This document shows, one piece after another, positions 24,543 to 33,329 of a DNA stretch of 64,000 nucleotides (the first letter of the stretch is position 1; each line of letters opens with the position of its first letter). The DNA is from Brachybacterium kimchii. Its GTDB lineage: Bacteria > Actinomycetota > Actinomycetes > Actinomycetales > Dermabacteraceae. Position numbers and translations under genes: made by a program. The stretch spans positions 2,294,001 through 2,358,000 of the forward strand of contig NZ_CP097218.1 of NCBI RefSeq assembly GCF_023373525.1. The letters are read 5' to 3'. The notes beneath the pieces were generated by a model, which ran no database searches, was not told where the DNA came from, and saw only the letters and a program-made list of their open reading frames with translations.

Positions 24543-25448
24543 TCAGACGGCCGCGATCCTGCGGTCCGCCCACTCCGTGACCCGCCGGGCCAGCGCGAGG
24601 TCGTTCGCCGCGGCGGAGCGGCGCAGCAGGGTCGGCCGTCCGCGGTTGCCCATCGGCCCGTCGGGGCCGATGTAGGAGCCGTGCGGGAGGGGCTGGGTGG
24701 CGGCGAACAGGACGGATTCCGCGCCGCGGGCGGCGGGCATCGCGATCGGGCGGGTGACGTCGGTGACCAGGGTGTCCAGTGCGGCGGAGCCCGTCGCGTT
24801 CTGGATGTTCGTGAGCACCCACCCGGGATGCGCGATCTGCAGGTCGACCCCGGTCCCGCGCAGGGACTCGGCGAGGTCGAGCGCCCACAGCATCGCCGTC
24901 AGCTTCGAGCGCCCGTAGGAGGCGGAGATGCTCCAGCGGCCGCGCGCGAAGTCCATGTCCTCGAGGTCGATGCGTCCCGTCTTGTGGGCGTGGGAGCCGA
25001 CGAGCACGATCCGATCGCGCACGAGCGGCTGGAGCATCGTGGTGAGGAGTCGGGGTGCGAGGGCGTTGACGGCGAGCGCGCGCTCGAACCCGTCGGCCGT
25101 CTCCTCGCGCCGACGGAGGACAGTGCCGGCGCCGTGCACGAGCACGTCGATGCCCCGATCGCCGACGGCCTCGGCGATCGCCGTGGCTCCTTCGCGCACC
25201 GATGCCATCGACGCGAGGTCGAGCCGGACGAGCCGGACGGCGTCCTCTCGGCCGGTCTCCCGGGCGATGCGCTCGCGCACGACCTCGCCCTTGGCCGGCG
25301 TCCGCACCGGCAGGACCAGGTCGGCGCCCCAGCGGGCGAGCTGCAGTGCCGCCTCCCGGCACAGCCCGTCGCTGCCGCCCGTGAGCACGACCAGCCGGCC
25401 GCTCAGGTCCGGCGCGTGCAGATGCTCCCACCCCATGACTGTTCGCAT
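24543..25448 (-). CDS. SDR family oxidoreductase (retinol dehydrogenase-like)
   Basis: A 301-residue short-chain dehydrogenase. Its cofactor loop is VVLTGGSDGLCREAALQL, with GSDGLCR replacing the more usual GxxxGIG, so Cys takes the third glycine neighbourhood. LVRLDLASMASVRE, VHGAGT (in place of NNAG) and the active site ASYGRSKLTAML (YxxxK) follow. The product may act on lipophilic alcohols or aldehydes; the substrate is unknown. The ATG at 25448 lies 6 nt behind a TACCGT box on the minus strand, which supports this start and a leaderless transcript. It is divergent from the M3 peptidase gene, with only 40 bp between starts. Confidence 0.85.
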   Translation of the reverse strand: MRTVMGWEHLHAPDLSGRLVVLTGGSDGLCREAALQLARWGADLVLPVRTPAKGEVVRERIARETGREDAVRLVRLDLASMASVREGATAIAEAVGDRGIDVLVHGAGTVLRRREETADGFERALAVNALAPRLLTTMLQPLVRDRIVLVGSHAHKTGRIDLEDMDFARGRWSISASYGRSKLTAMLWALDLAESLRGTGVDLQIAHPGWVLTNIQNATGSAALDTLVTDVTRPIAMPAARGAESVLFAATQPLPHGSYIGPDGPMGNRGRPTLLRRSAAANDLALARRVTEWADRRIAAV

Positions 25449-25454
25449 CCGCCC

Positions 25455-25481
25455 ACGGTAGACGCACACCGCACATAGGCT
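25455..25481. promoter_or_regulatory. Back-to-back leaderless promoters
   Basis: TACCGT on the minus strand (25455-25460) is 6 nt from the SDR start, and TAGGCT on the plus strand (25476-25481) is 7 nt from the peptidase start. The two -10 boxes are only 15 bp apart, so the promoters probably interfere. Confidence 0.65.
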
Positions 25482-25488
25482 GGTCACC

Positions 25489-27573
25489 ATGCCCTCCACA
25501 CCCGACGCCGACGTCACCGCCGCCTCCGAGACCGCCCCCACCGACCTCACCGGCAACCCCTTCGCCGAGCCCTCGACGCTGCCCTACGGCCTGCCGGACT
25601 TCGCGGCGATCCGCCCCGAGCACTTCCTGCCGGCGCTGCGCGCGGGGATCGCCGAGCAGAAGGCTCTGATCGCGCAGGTCGCCGCCGACGTGGAGCCGCC
25701 GACGTTCGACAGCGTGATCCGCCCCCTCGAGGACGGCTCGCCCCTGCTGCAGCGCACGCTGCCCGTCCTCTTCCACCTGCTGGGGGCCGACGGCACCGAG
25801 GAGCTGCAGGCCATCGAGGCGGAGATCATGCCCGAGCTGACCGCCCTCGAGGACTCGGTGTGGCTGGACGGGCGGATCTTCGCGCGGGTCGAGGACCTCG
25901 AGCGCGACGCCGACGCCCTGGACCTGAGCCCTGAGGAGCGGCACGTCCTCGAGCGGACGCGTCTGCGCTTCGAGCTGCGCGGCGCCCAGCTGGACCCGGC
26001 GCAGAAGGCCCGGCTCGGCGAGGTCAACCAGGAGCTCTCGTCCCTGCAGACCCGCTTCACCCAGCAGACGAAGGCCGACCTCCACGACGCGGCCGTGCTC
26101 GTGACCGACGAGGCGGAGCTCGCGGGCCTCGACGACTCCCAGAAGGAGGCCGCGCGCCTCGCGGCCGAGGACGCCGGGAAGGACGGCTGGCTGCTCACGC
26201 TGATCCTGCCCACGATGCAGCCGCTGCTGGCCTCCCTCACCGACCGCACGGTCCGCGAGCGCCTGTACACCGCGTCGATCGAGCGCGGCACCGAGACCTG
26301 GGACCTCGCGAAGAAGATCGCCCGCCTGCGCGCGGAGAAGGCCCACCTGCTGGGCTTCGCGGACTTCGCCGAGCTCGCGGTCGCCGACCGCACCGCGAAG
26401 ACCCCGTCGGCCGTCGAGGAGTTCCTCGCGCAGATCGCCGGGCCTGCGGTGCGCAACGCCGATCGCGAGGCGGAGCGCCTGGCCGCGAGGGCCGCGCGCG
26501 ACGGCATCGAGGAGCTCGCCCCGTGGGACTGGTCCTTCTACTCGGAGCTGATCCGCGCGGAGGAGTTCGCGGTCGACCAGGCCGAGCTGCAGCCCTACTT
26601 CGTGCTGGACCGCGTCCTCGAGGACGGCGTGTTCCGCGCCGCGCATGATGTCTACGGGCTCTCCTTCGCTCGCCGCGAGGACCTCACTCCCCCGCATCCG
26701 CTGGCCCGGATCTGGGAGGTGACCAGGGAGGACGGCTCCGCCGTCGGCCTGTTCATCGGCGACTACTTCACCCGGCCCACCAAGCGCGGCGGCGCCTGGA
26801 TGAACACGCTCGTGGACCAGTCGCGCCACGACGGCACGCTGCCGATCGTCATGAACACGATGAACGTGTCGCGCCCCGGCGAGGGCCGGCCCGCGTTCGT
26901 GTCCCTCGACGAGGTCGGCACGATGTTCCACGAGTTCGGGCACGCCCTGCACGCGCTGCTCTCGGACGTGGAGAACTCGTTCGTGGCCGGCACGGCCGTC
27001 GCCCGCGACGTCGTCGAGTTCCCCAGCCAGGTCAACGAGATGTGGGCGCTGCGCGAGGGCATCGTCGAGCACTACGCCCGGCACGTGGAGACCGGCGAGG
27101 TCGTCCCGGCGGAGCTGCTGGCGAAGGTCCGCGCGGCCGAGCAGTGGAACGCCGGCTTCCGCACCCTCGAGCATGTGGCCGCGGTGACCCTGGACTGGCG
27201 CTGGCACCGCCTGAGCGAGGACACGCACATCGGCGACCCGCACGCCTTCGAGGCCGCGCAGCTCGAGGACGCGGGACTCGCGCATCCGCTGATCGCCCCG
27301 CGCTACCGCACCGGCTACTTCCAGCACACCTTCTCCGGCGGATACGCCTCCGGGTACTACTCCTACCTGTGGGCCGAGGCGTACGACGCCGACGCCGTCG
27401 CCTGGTACGAGGAGCAGCTCGCCGAGGGCATCTCCCCGCGCGAGGCGGGCCGACGGTTCGCCTCCGGCATCCTCTCGATCGGCGGCTCGCGCGACCTGCC
27501 CGAGGCATACCGGGCCTTCCGCGGCCGCGACCGCGACGCGCGCTTCCTGCTCGAGCGCCACGGGCTCGTCTGA
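25489..27573 (+). CDS. M3 family metallopeptidase (Dcp/oligopeptidase A-like)
   Basis: A 694-residue cytosolic zinc peptidase that trims short peptides. The metal motif is FHEFGHALHALL, with H481 and H485; the third ligand Glu follows in the downstream helix. Other family marks are GGAWMNTLVDQSR, NEMWALREGIVEHYARH, YRTGYFQHTFSGGYASGYYSYLWAE split over the C-terminal lobe, and an N-terminal helical cap. Length and order match peptidyl-dipeptidase Dcp. The ATG is 7 nt behind TAGGCT and has no ribosome site, consistent with leaderless translation. It appears monocistronic. Confidence 0.95.
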   Translation: MPSTPDADVTAASETAPTDLTGNPFAEPSTLPYGLPDFAAIRPEHFLPALRAGIAEQKALIAQVAADVEPPTFDSVIRPLEDGSPLLQRTLPVLFHLLGADGTEELQAIEAEIMPELTALEDSVWLDGRIFARVEDLERDADALDLSPEERHVLERTRLRFELRGAQLDPAQKARLGEVNQELSSLQTRFTQQTKADLHDAAVLVTDEAELAGLDDSQKEAARLAAEDAGKDGWLLTLILPTMQPLLASLTDRTVRERLYTASIERGTETWDLAKKIARLRAEKAHLLGFADFAELAVADRTAKTPSAVEEFLAQIAGPAVRNADREAERLAARAARDGIEELAPWDWSFYSELIRAEEFAVDQAELQPYFVLDRVLEDGVFRAAHDVYGLSFARREDLTPPHPLARIWEVTREDGSAVGLFIGDYFTRPTKRGGAWMNTLVDQSRHDGTLPIVMNTMNVSRPGEGRPAFVSLDEVGTMFHEFGHALHALLSDVENSFVAGTAVARDVVEFPSQVNEMWALREGIVEHYARHVETGEVVPAELLAKVRAAEQWNAGFRTLEHVAAVTLDWRWHRLSEDTHIGDPHAFEAAQLEDAGLAHPLIAPRYRTGYFQHTFSGGYASGYYSYLWAEAYDADAVAWYEEQLAEGISPREAGRRFASGILSIGGSRDLPEAYRAFRGRDRDARFLLERHGLV

Positions 27574-27580
27574 CCCCGCT

Positions 27581-27629
27581 GGCCCCGTCGGCCCCGTCGG
27601 CCCCGTCGACCCCGTCGACCCCGTCGACC
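27581..27629. repeat. 9-bp tandem repeat (GGCCCCGTC)n
   Basis: Five and a half copies of GGCCCCGTC, shifting to GACCCCGTC, start 7 bp after the peptidase stop. A length polymorphism is likely. Confidence 0.9.
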
Positions 27630-27705
27630 GATCCTCCCGGCCGACGGGGAGCCGTTTCCCGGCGCCGACCCAGCGAACATCGAGACCACTCCAGGGATCT
27701 CTGCC

Positions 27706-28422
27706 ATGCTCGACCCCATGACCCAGGACCAGCAGGCCGCCTCGGCCACGGAGACCCCGACCGCGCCGACGATCTTCACCGCCTACGAGATCGACGACAT
27801 GCTCACGCTGAGCGACACGCGGTCGGCGGAGATCACGCGCGACCAGCTCGGCATCCCGGGCGTGCCGGGCTCCGGGCCGGCGACCGAGCACGTGACCGCG
27901 GCGGTCAATGCGGGCCTGCGGGCCCGCGGCATGCTCGTTCGCCGCGGCGGCGAGTGGGTGCTGGGCCCGCAGGGCGAGCTCGTGGCGACCACCCTCACCA
28001 CGGCCGACCGCTGGCTCGGGATCGCCCTCGCGCAGGACGCGGGCATGCGCGCGGCCTTCGTCGTGAAGGCCGGCGGCAGCGTCCTCATGCTCACGCAGGA
28101 CGACCTGGACTCCTTCCAGGTCACGTCCCTGAGCGGGGCCGACGGGCGCTCGGCGGGCGATGTCCCGAAGGCCGTCGCCCGGGTCGCCACGACCTTCCTG
28201 CGCCGCGGCGCCGGGCACACCGTCAGCCTGCGCCGCACCGACATCTCCGACCCGGACTCGACGACGCCGCTCATGCTGCACGTCGAGGACGACGGCTCCT
28301 GGCAGTCGGGTCATCTGCCCTTCACCGAGGACGGCGTGCTCTCCGCCTCGCCGATCGCGCTCACGGAGGTCCAGTCCGCGATCGCCGATCTCTGGGAGCG
28401 CGGGGAGAGCGGCGGGCGATGA
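27706..28422 (+). CDS. Uncharacterised protein, EspG-like architecture
   Basis: A 238-residue soluble protein with no signal or membrane segment. An N-terminal helical unit ends in AGLRARGMLVRRGGEW, then LGPQGELVATTLTTADRWLG, followed by mixed beta strands and a C-terminal helix. The succession of an RARG(M/V)(L/V) helix followed by a beta sheet sensing segment is shared with the gene at 59170 and recalls ESX-secretion chaperones of the EspG type. This is a by-eye resemblance only. The ATG at 27706 has AGGGA 8 nt upstream; an ATG at 27718 is an alternative. A role in secretion or immunity cannot be shown here. Confidence 0.7.
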   Translation: MLDPMTQDQQAASATETPTAPTIFTAYEIDDMLTLSDTRSAEITRDQLGIPGVPGSGPATEHVTAAVNAGLRARGMLVRRGGEWVLGPQGELVATTLTTADRWLGIALAQDAGMRAAFVVKAGGSVLMLTQDDLDSFQVTSLSGADGRSAGDVPKAVARVATTFLRRGAGHTVSLRRTDISDPDSTTPLMLHVEDDGSWQSGHLPFTEDGVLSASPIALTEVQSAIADLWERGESGGR

Positions 28423-28459
28423 CCCTCACGCGCGCCTGAGCCTCGCGCGCGTTCGACCC

Positions 28460-28870
28460 TCACCCGCGCCGGGAGCGCATCGCCCTGCGCTGCTGCACGT
28501 GCGGGTCTGCGGCCAGCGCCTGGTACTGCGCGGAGCCGACCGGCACGAGGGCGACACGGCCCTCGGAGTCGTGGTGGATGCCCCATCCGTACTTCTTGGG
28601 CAGCGGTGAGGCACGCAGGCAGGCCTGCGATCTCGCGAAGAACGCCTCGCGCGCCGCGGGTCGCTCCTCCGCGTCGAGTGAGCGTCGGGTGGCGTGGACG
28701 TCGAACAGGACGTCGTCGCTGGTGAACTCGTAGGGGTGCTCGGCGATCAGGGCGAACTGGAGCGCCGCGATCGTCGGGGAGCCGTTGCCGAGGGGCGGCT
28801 GCACGGCCGTCGTGACCGGGCAGTCCTCCGCCACCTGGATGAAGGTGTCGATGTAGTTCGTGGATCCCAT
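28460..28870 (-). CDS. DUF6157 family protein
   Basis: A 136-residue small cytosolic protein that matches the DUF6157 pattern closely: TNYIDTFIQVAEDCPVTTA, ALIAEHPYEFTSDDVLFDVH, FFARSQACLRASPLPKKYGW and ending RRAMRSRRG. The function is unknown. One or two conserved cysteines (in AEDCP and QACLRAS) could be functional. The ATG at 28870 is preceded by a CATCAT box 6 nt upstream and little ribosome site, so it may be leaderless. It is convergent with the 27706 gene. Confidence 0.88.
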   Translation of the reverse strand: MGSTNYIDTFIQVAEDCPVTTAVQPPLGNGSPTIAALQFALIAEHPYEFTSDDVLFDVHATRRSLDAEERPAAREAFFARSQACLRASPLPKKYGWGIHHDSEGRVALVPVGSAQYQALAADPHVQQRRAMRSRRG

Positions 28871-28962
28871 GTGTCGATGATGCCCCTCGGGAGGTCGCGG
28901 CCTCTCGGACGAACGCGACAGTCCCCGCCCGCCTGCGCCCGCCCGTCCGTCGATGCGCGCCC

Positions 28963-29555
28963 TCAGCCGAGGCCCGGTGCCGCGGCCTCCCGGGCCCGTC
29001 GGCGAGCACGCACGCGCGACCAGATCCTCAGCGCGCGGTAGATGAGGTACCCGCCCGCGAGCAGCGCGATCACGGCGATCACGCCGGCGACGACGGGCAG
29101 GGCGATCGAGAGCGCTCCGACCACGAGCGCGGCCACGTCCTCGGTGCCGGAGACGGCGACGTTCGAGACGGGCTCGGGCGAGGTGTTCACGACCGCGCGG
29201 GTCGCAGCCTTCGCGCCGTGGGCGCCGAGGGACGCGAGGAGGCCGATGATCGCGAGCACGACCGCGTGCGTCGTGTCGGTCTCGCCGCCGAGCAGGTAGC
29301 CGATGGCGCCGCCCGCGACGGGCCGCACGACGGTGTGGACGACGTCCCAGAACGAGTCGAGGAAGGCGATCTTGTCGGCCGCGAAGTCCACGAGCAGCAG
29401 CACGGCGGTGATGACCAGCACGTCGGAGCGCTGCAGGACCTGCGGGATGTCGTCGATGCCCAGGAATCGTCCGCTCATCCCGAGCAGGAACACCATGAGG
29501 TACGGGCGCAGGCCGCTCACCCAGCCCGACCCGAGCGTCATCATCACCGCTTCCA
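28963..29555 (-). CDS. DUF4126 membrane protein
   Basis: A 197-residue membrane protein with about five helices. GSGWVSGLRPYLMVFLLGMS at the N-terminus and ADKIAFLDSFWDVVHTVVRP are diagnostic of DUF4126, followed by GAHGAKAATRAVVNTSPEP. The tail is basic. The function is unknown. The start is placed at 29555 because a TACGCT box lies 7 nt upstream on the minus strand, and upstream frame extension is not conserved-looking. It is divergent from the 29616 gene across 60 bp. Confidence 0.88.
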
Positions 29556-29562
29556 TGGGCGA

Positions 29563-29609
29563 CAGCGTAGGCGACGGCGGCGTCGCGGCCGGCGCCCCGG
29601 GCCTACCCT
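29563..29609. promoter_or_regulatory. Divergent leaderless promoters
   Basis: TACGCT on the minus strand (29563-29568) and TACCCT on the plus strand (29604-29609) lie 7 and 6 nt from the two start codons. Confidence 0.6.
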
Positions 29610-29615
29610 GGAGGC

Positions 29616-30248
29616 ATGTCTTCGACGCCCTCACCCCGTTTCCGCCGGCCCGCCCCGCTGTTCGCGGCGCGCGCTGAGGAGATCCCGGGCGCGCCCGATC
29701 CGCAGCTCGCGACCGACCTGGGCCACGAGAGCGCCCGCGCGCTGCTGGACGGGGTGTATCGCAGCACCGACCCGGCGGTCGTCGAGCGGGTGCTGCACCT
29801 GGTGGAGACCGAGGGCCTGGACGATCTCGCCTCGCTGTGGTCGGGCTCCCCGGCGGAGACCCTGCCCGGCGCGCTGTGGCGCCTGTACGTGCTGCACACG
29901 TGGGCGCAGCGCAACGCCCATGACGTGGTGCGCCGCTACCGCGAGGGGACGCACACCATCCCCGGCCTGCGCTACCTCGCGGGTGTCGCGGAGCCGCCGG
30001 ACATCGACCAGGTCCGTGCGACGCTCGACGAGATCCTGCGCGGCGCCTTCACGGGCGACCTGCCGATCGCGCTCGGTCGCGCCGGGGCGGTCGCGGTGCT
30101 GTGCGCCCACGGCACCGCGCACCTGGCCGACCGCGAGCAGACACCTGAGCTCCAGCACGCGATGACGACGCAGGCGTCCCGGCTGCTCTCCACGGGCGAG
30201 GAGCTCACCGAGGCCGCGCGCATGGCGGAGGCCGGCACCCTGAGCTGA
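29616..30248 (+). CDS. Uncharacterised protein with winged-helix-like N-terminal half
   Basis: A 210-residue helical protein. Residues 30-110 (ALLDGVYRSTDPAVVERVLH, then ALWRLYVLHTWAQRN) look like stacked helices. A middle motif YLAGVAEPPDIDQVRATLDE leads to ILRGAFTGDLPIALGRAGAV. Similar proteins are common in Micrococcales near unrelated genes; I do not know their function. There is no signal peptide or membrane segment. The ATG is 6 nt behind TACCCT with GGAGG directly before the start, so it could be leaderless or led. Confidence 0.75.
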   Translation: MSSTPSPRFRRPAPLFAARAEEIPGAPDPQLATDLGHESARALLDGVYRSTDPAVVERVLHLVETEGLDDLASLWSGSPAETLPGALWRLYVLHTWAQRNAHDVVRRYREGTHTIPGLRYLAGVAEPPDIDQVRATLDEILRGAFTGDLPIALGRAGAVAVLCAHGTAHLADREQTPELQHAMTTQASRLLSTGEELTEAARMAEAGTLS

Positions 30249-30631
30249 CGCCGAGCCCGGGCCGCCCGACGTCGGCGGCCCCGCCTGACGCCCCCCCCAG
30301 GCCCCGCCCGCCCTCGGCCGCATTCCCGGATACGGCCCGTCCGTCTCGATCCCCACATCCCCGCGACCCGCGATGCGTCGTGGGTTGCCGATGTCCTACG
30401 ATGGGACGCGCGTCGGGCCGCGGTTGCCCCGGGCTCCAACATTCGCCGCTTCGAGCGGCCTTCGCGCCGTCAGGCGCACCCGGTCCGGCGCGCCCCTTCT
30501 TCTGCGGGCGGCGTCGTCGCCCCTTGGGTGGCGCCCTCGGGCGTCAGCCCTGTTCGCCCGCACTGCCGGCATTCGTGCCGACCCTGTCCGTGCCGAGTAT
30601 CCGTGCCGACCCGCCCTTGCGAGGAGACGTC
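30249..30631. other. Long leader/intergenic region before the phosphate operon
   Basis: About 380 bp without a convincing gene. It holds a C-rich run near 30290 and a TACGAT box at 30397-30402 that may be the -10 of the DUF47-Pit operon, giving a leader of about 220 nt with several GC hairpins. No PHO box (tandem GTTCAC-like repeats) was recognised. Confidence 0.4.
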
Positions 30632-31258
30632 GTGGCGTTCCGCTTGTTCTCCCGTCGCTTCGAGAGCTCCCTGCACGACCTCTTCAACGATCTCGCGCAG
30701 GTGCTGGTCGCCGGGGCGGAGATCCACTCGCGCACCCTCGGCCAGTCCCCGCGCGACCGGGCCCGCAGCGCCCCGCGCCTGCACGAGCTGGCGAGCGACT
30801 CCTCGCAGCTCTCGCACCGGATCGCGAACCGTCTGGCGGACTCGCTGATCACCCCCTTCGAGGCCGACGCCCTCCACGACCTCGCGCTGACCATGTCCGA
30901 CCTCATGTACTCCCTCGAGCGCACGGCGGAGCTCTCTGCGGCGCGCGGCGCCACGGCCGTGCCCGACGTGCTGCTGGAGGCCGCGCAGCTCATCGAGCGC
31001 GGCTGCGAGCTGACGGTCGAGGCGGTCTGGAAGCTGCAGGCGGTCAAGGAGCTCGAGGGCTACGCCCAGGAGATGCGGCGCCTGCGCCGCCACGGCGACG
31101 GTCTGGCCCTGCGCGCCCGCACCGAGGTCTACGCGCGCGGCGGCGCGGCGGCGGATCTGCTGCGCGAGCGCGACCAGGTCGAGAGCGTCGAGGCGAGCCT
31201 GCGGCTGCTGGACGAGCTGGGACGCACGGCGGACCTGCTGCGCGTCAAGGCACCATAG
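30632..31258 (+). CDS. DUF47 (PhoU-like) Pit accessory protein
   Basis: A 208-residue all-helical cytosolic protein of the DUF47/YkaA family, which accompanies low-affinity phosphate transporters and probably regulates them. It starts AFRLFSRRFESSLHDLFNDL and has helix-rich ALTMSDLMYSLERTAEL and AVKELEGYAQEMRRL, matching PhoU-type bundles. The GTG at 30632 follows GAGGAG; an ORF extending upstream is leader sequence. Eight bp separate it from pit, so the two form an operon. Confidence 0.93.
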   Translation: MAFRLFSRRFESSLHDLFNDLAQVLVAGAEIHSRTLGQSPRDRARSAPRLHELASDSSQLSHRIANRLADSLITPFEADALHDLALTMSDLMYSLERTAELSAARGATAVPDVLLEAAQLIERGCELTVEAVWKLQAVKELEGYAQEMRRLRRHGDGLALRARTEVYARGGAAADLLRERDQVESVEASLRLLDELGRTADLLRVKAP

Positions 31259-31266
31259 GCCCGCCG

Positions 31267-32289
31267 ATGCTCTCGCCCTTCTTCGTCGCGGCGGTGTGCC
31301 TAGCCCTGGTCATGGCCTACGTGAACGGTCTGCACGACGCCTCGAACGCGGTCTCCACCACCATCGCCACTCGCGCGATGTCCGAGCGCGCGGCCCTGAT
31401 CCTCGCCGCGATCCTCAACCTGCTGGGCTCCCTGCTGGGGCTCGGCATGTCGCTGACCGGGGCCCGGTGGGCGCTGGACCTCGCGGGCCTGGAGTCCCTC
31501 ACCCATGGGGACGTCCACGGCGACCCGCTGGTGCCGCCGATGCTCGTGGGCGTGGCGCTCGCCGTGATCTGCTGGTCGGTTCTCACGTGGGCGCTCGGGA
31601 TCCCCTCCTCGACCTGGCAGGCGATGCTCGGCGCAGCCGCCGGGGCGGCTCTCGCGATGGGGCTGCCGGTGCCCTGGCTCGCGGCGCTCGCGCTGATCGT
31701 GCTGCCGCTGGTGGTCGCGCCGGTGGTCAGCGGCGTCGCCTCCTACGCGCTCGCCCGCGGGATCCGCCGCCTGGGCGCGGAGGACCGCATCAGCATCGGG
31801 ACCCTGCAGTTCCTGCAGACCCTCTCCGCCGGCGCCGTCGCCACCGCCCACGGCTTCTCCGACTCGCGGATCTCGATGGCGCTGATCGTGCTCGCGGCCT
31901 CCTACCAGGGCATCGACATGGCGGACACCCCTGCCGCGGTCTCCGCGATGATCGCCGTCTCGCTCGCCCTCGCGCTCGGGACGCTGGTGGGCGGGCACCG
32001 CATCATCCGCACGCTCGCGCGCCGCCTGACGAACCTGGCGACGGTCCAGGGCTTCGCCGCCGAGGCCGTCGCGGCGATCGTGGTGCTCGTGGGCGCGAGC
32101 GGCACGGGCACCTCCTTCTCGACCTCGCAGTCGCTGACCTCGAGCGTCGTCGGCTCCGGCCTCGCGCTGGGCCCGCGCCAGATCCGCTGGAAGCTGTTCG
32201 GCGGGATCCTGGGCATCTGGGTCGCGACGCCGGTCGCGTGCCTGGGGCTGGGCGCGATGTGCACGCTGCTGGTGCACCGCCTCACCTGA
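31267..32289 (+). CDS. pit: Inorganic phosphate transporter, PiT family
   Basis: A 340-residue membrane protein with 9-10 helices. It shows YVNGLHDASNAVSTTIATRA, the first PiT repeat signature; the second repeat signature appears as AHGFSDSRISMALIV, with S in place of the usual N-D. It carries out proton/metal-coupled phosphate uptake. There are only 8 bp after the DUF47 gene and no strong ribosome site, so it is likely translationally coupled. The altered second signature could affect selectivity. Confidence 0.92.
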   Translation: MLSPFFVAAVCLALVMAYVNGLHDASNAVSTTIATRAMSERAALILAAILNLLGSLLGLGMSLTGARWALDLAGLESLTHGDVHGDPLVPPMLVGVALAVICWSVLTWALGIPSSTWQAMLGAAAGAALAMGLPVPWLAALALIVLPLVVAPVVSGVASYALARGIRRLGAEDRISIGTLQFLQTLSAGAVATAHGFSDSRISMALIVLAASYQGIDMADTPAAVSAMIAVSLALALGTLVGGHRIIRTLARRLTNLATVQGFAAEAVAAIVVLVGASGTGTSFSTSQSLTSSVVGSGLALGPRQIRWKLFGGILGIWVATPVACLGLGAMCTLLVHRLT

Positions 32290-32375
32290 GTCCCCGCGTC
32301 GCCGCGCGCACCCTGCCGACGTTCGGGACCTCTCGTTATCCTGTCCCGACCCGACGTCGCCTCACAGGAGGTCAG

Positions 32376-33329
32376 ATGCCCTCGCCCGACGAGCGCCCCA
32401 CCGCACGACCTCGACCCAGCTACGGCCTGCCCGGTCCGAACCCGAACGGGTCGGACCGTCCCTCGGCCGACGGCGGGCGCCCGACGTACGGCCAGTCGGC
32501 GCCCGGCGCACCGTCCGCCGGCACGACCGGTGGCACGTCCTCCGCAGGCACGTCATCTGGTGCGCCGTCCGCCGATGCGAGTGGCCCGGCAGGCGTCTCG
32601 GCGCCGTCGGGTCCGACGGGCTATGTGCTCCCTCCGAAGGGGCAGCGCGGCTCCGCCGGCGGTCCGGCGGGCTCCGCGGGCGGTCCTGCCGGACCCGGTG
32701 GAGGTTCGACGGGCCCCGGTGGCGGTCCGGCCGGCCCCTCGGGCCCGGCGTACGGGCCTGCGGGATCCGGCGGGCCGACGGGCCCCGCGGGAGCGGCCGC
32801 GCCGACGCGTCGTCGCGGGAAGCTTCCGCTCATCCTGGGCATCGTGCTCATCGTCGTCGCGCTCGCCCTGGCGATCATCGGCCCGATCATCAGCGTGCGG
32901 AACGTCGTCTCGGCGATCGACGCGGACGGCAACGCCATCACCGACGGCAAGGCCGAGGTCCCGCTGGACGAGTTCGACATGATCCTCGTGTACGTCCCGA
33001 GCGACGACTCGGGGACCGCCGAGTGCACGTCGTCGAGCCCCGGGGACTCCTCCGTGCAGACGGACACCGGCGGCGGCCAGTCCGTCACCTTCCCCAACGG
33101 CACCTCCTACGAGCAGCGCTCGGGGATCCTCGCGACCTCGGACACGACGGTGACCGTCTCCTGCACCGGCACGAGCTCGGCCGACGCGATGTATGTGGGA
33201 CCGATCAACGTGTGGGGCTTCGTGGTGCCGTTCTTCGGCGGCATCGTGCTGGGGCTGTTCCTCGGGCTGATCGGCCTGGTCCTCACGATCGTGGGGATCG
33301 TCCTGATGGTGCGCTCGCGTCGGGCGTGA
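32376..33329 (+). CDS. Membrane protein with long Pro/Gly/Ser-rich N-terminus
   Basis: A 317-residue protein. Residues 1-147 are a low-complexity cytoplasmic tail made of GPAGxxGG-type collagen-like repeats. A transmembrane helix (about 153-173, LPLILGIVLIVVALALAIIG) is followed by an extracytoplasmic domain with two cysteines (TAECTSSSP and VSCTGTS, likely a disulfide) and a C-terminal hairpin of two helices. The layout resembles actinobacterial DUF4190/DUF308-like small membrane proteins with proline tails. AGGAGGT precedes the ATG and TATCCT at about 32337 is the -10. It is first of a three-gene operon; its stop overlaps the next start. Confidence 0.75.
   Translation: MPSPDERPTARPRPSYGLPGPNPNGSDRPSADGGRPTYGQSAPGAPSAGTTGGTSSAGTSSGAPSADASGPAGVSAPSGPTGYVLPPKGQRGSAGGPAGSAGGPAGPGGGSTGPGGGPAGPSGPAYGPAGSGGPTGPAGAAAPTRRRGKLPLILGIVLIVVALALAIIGPIISVRNVVSAIDADGNAITDGKAEVPLDEFDMILVYVPSDDSGTAECTSSSPGDSSVQTDTGGGQSVTFPNGTSYEQRSGILATSDTTVTVSCTGTSSADAMYVGPINVWGFVVPFFGGIVLGLFLGLIGLVLTIVGIVLMVRSRRA

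Noticed and set aside
23158..28314. Open frame of about 1700 codons on the minus strand across the ROK, SDR and peptidase genes
   Set aside because: It is a GC-rich shadow. Only the ROK part has family motifs; the rest is antisense to genes with clear motifs on the other strand.
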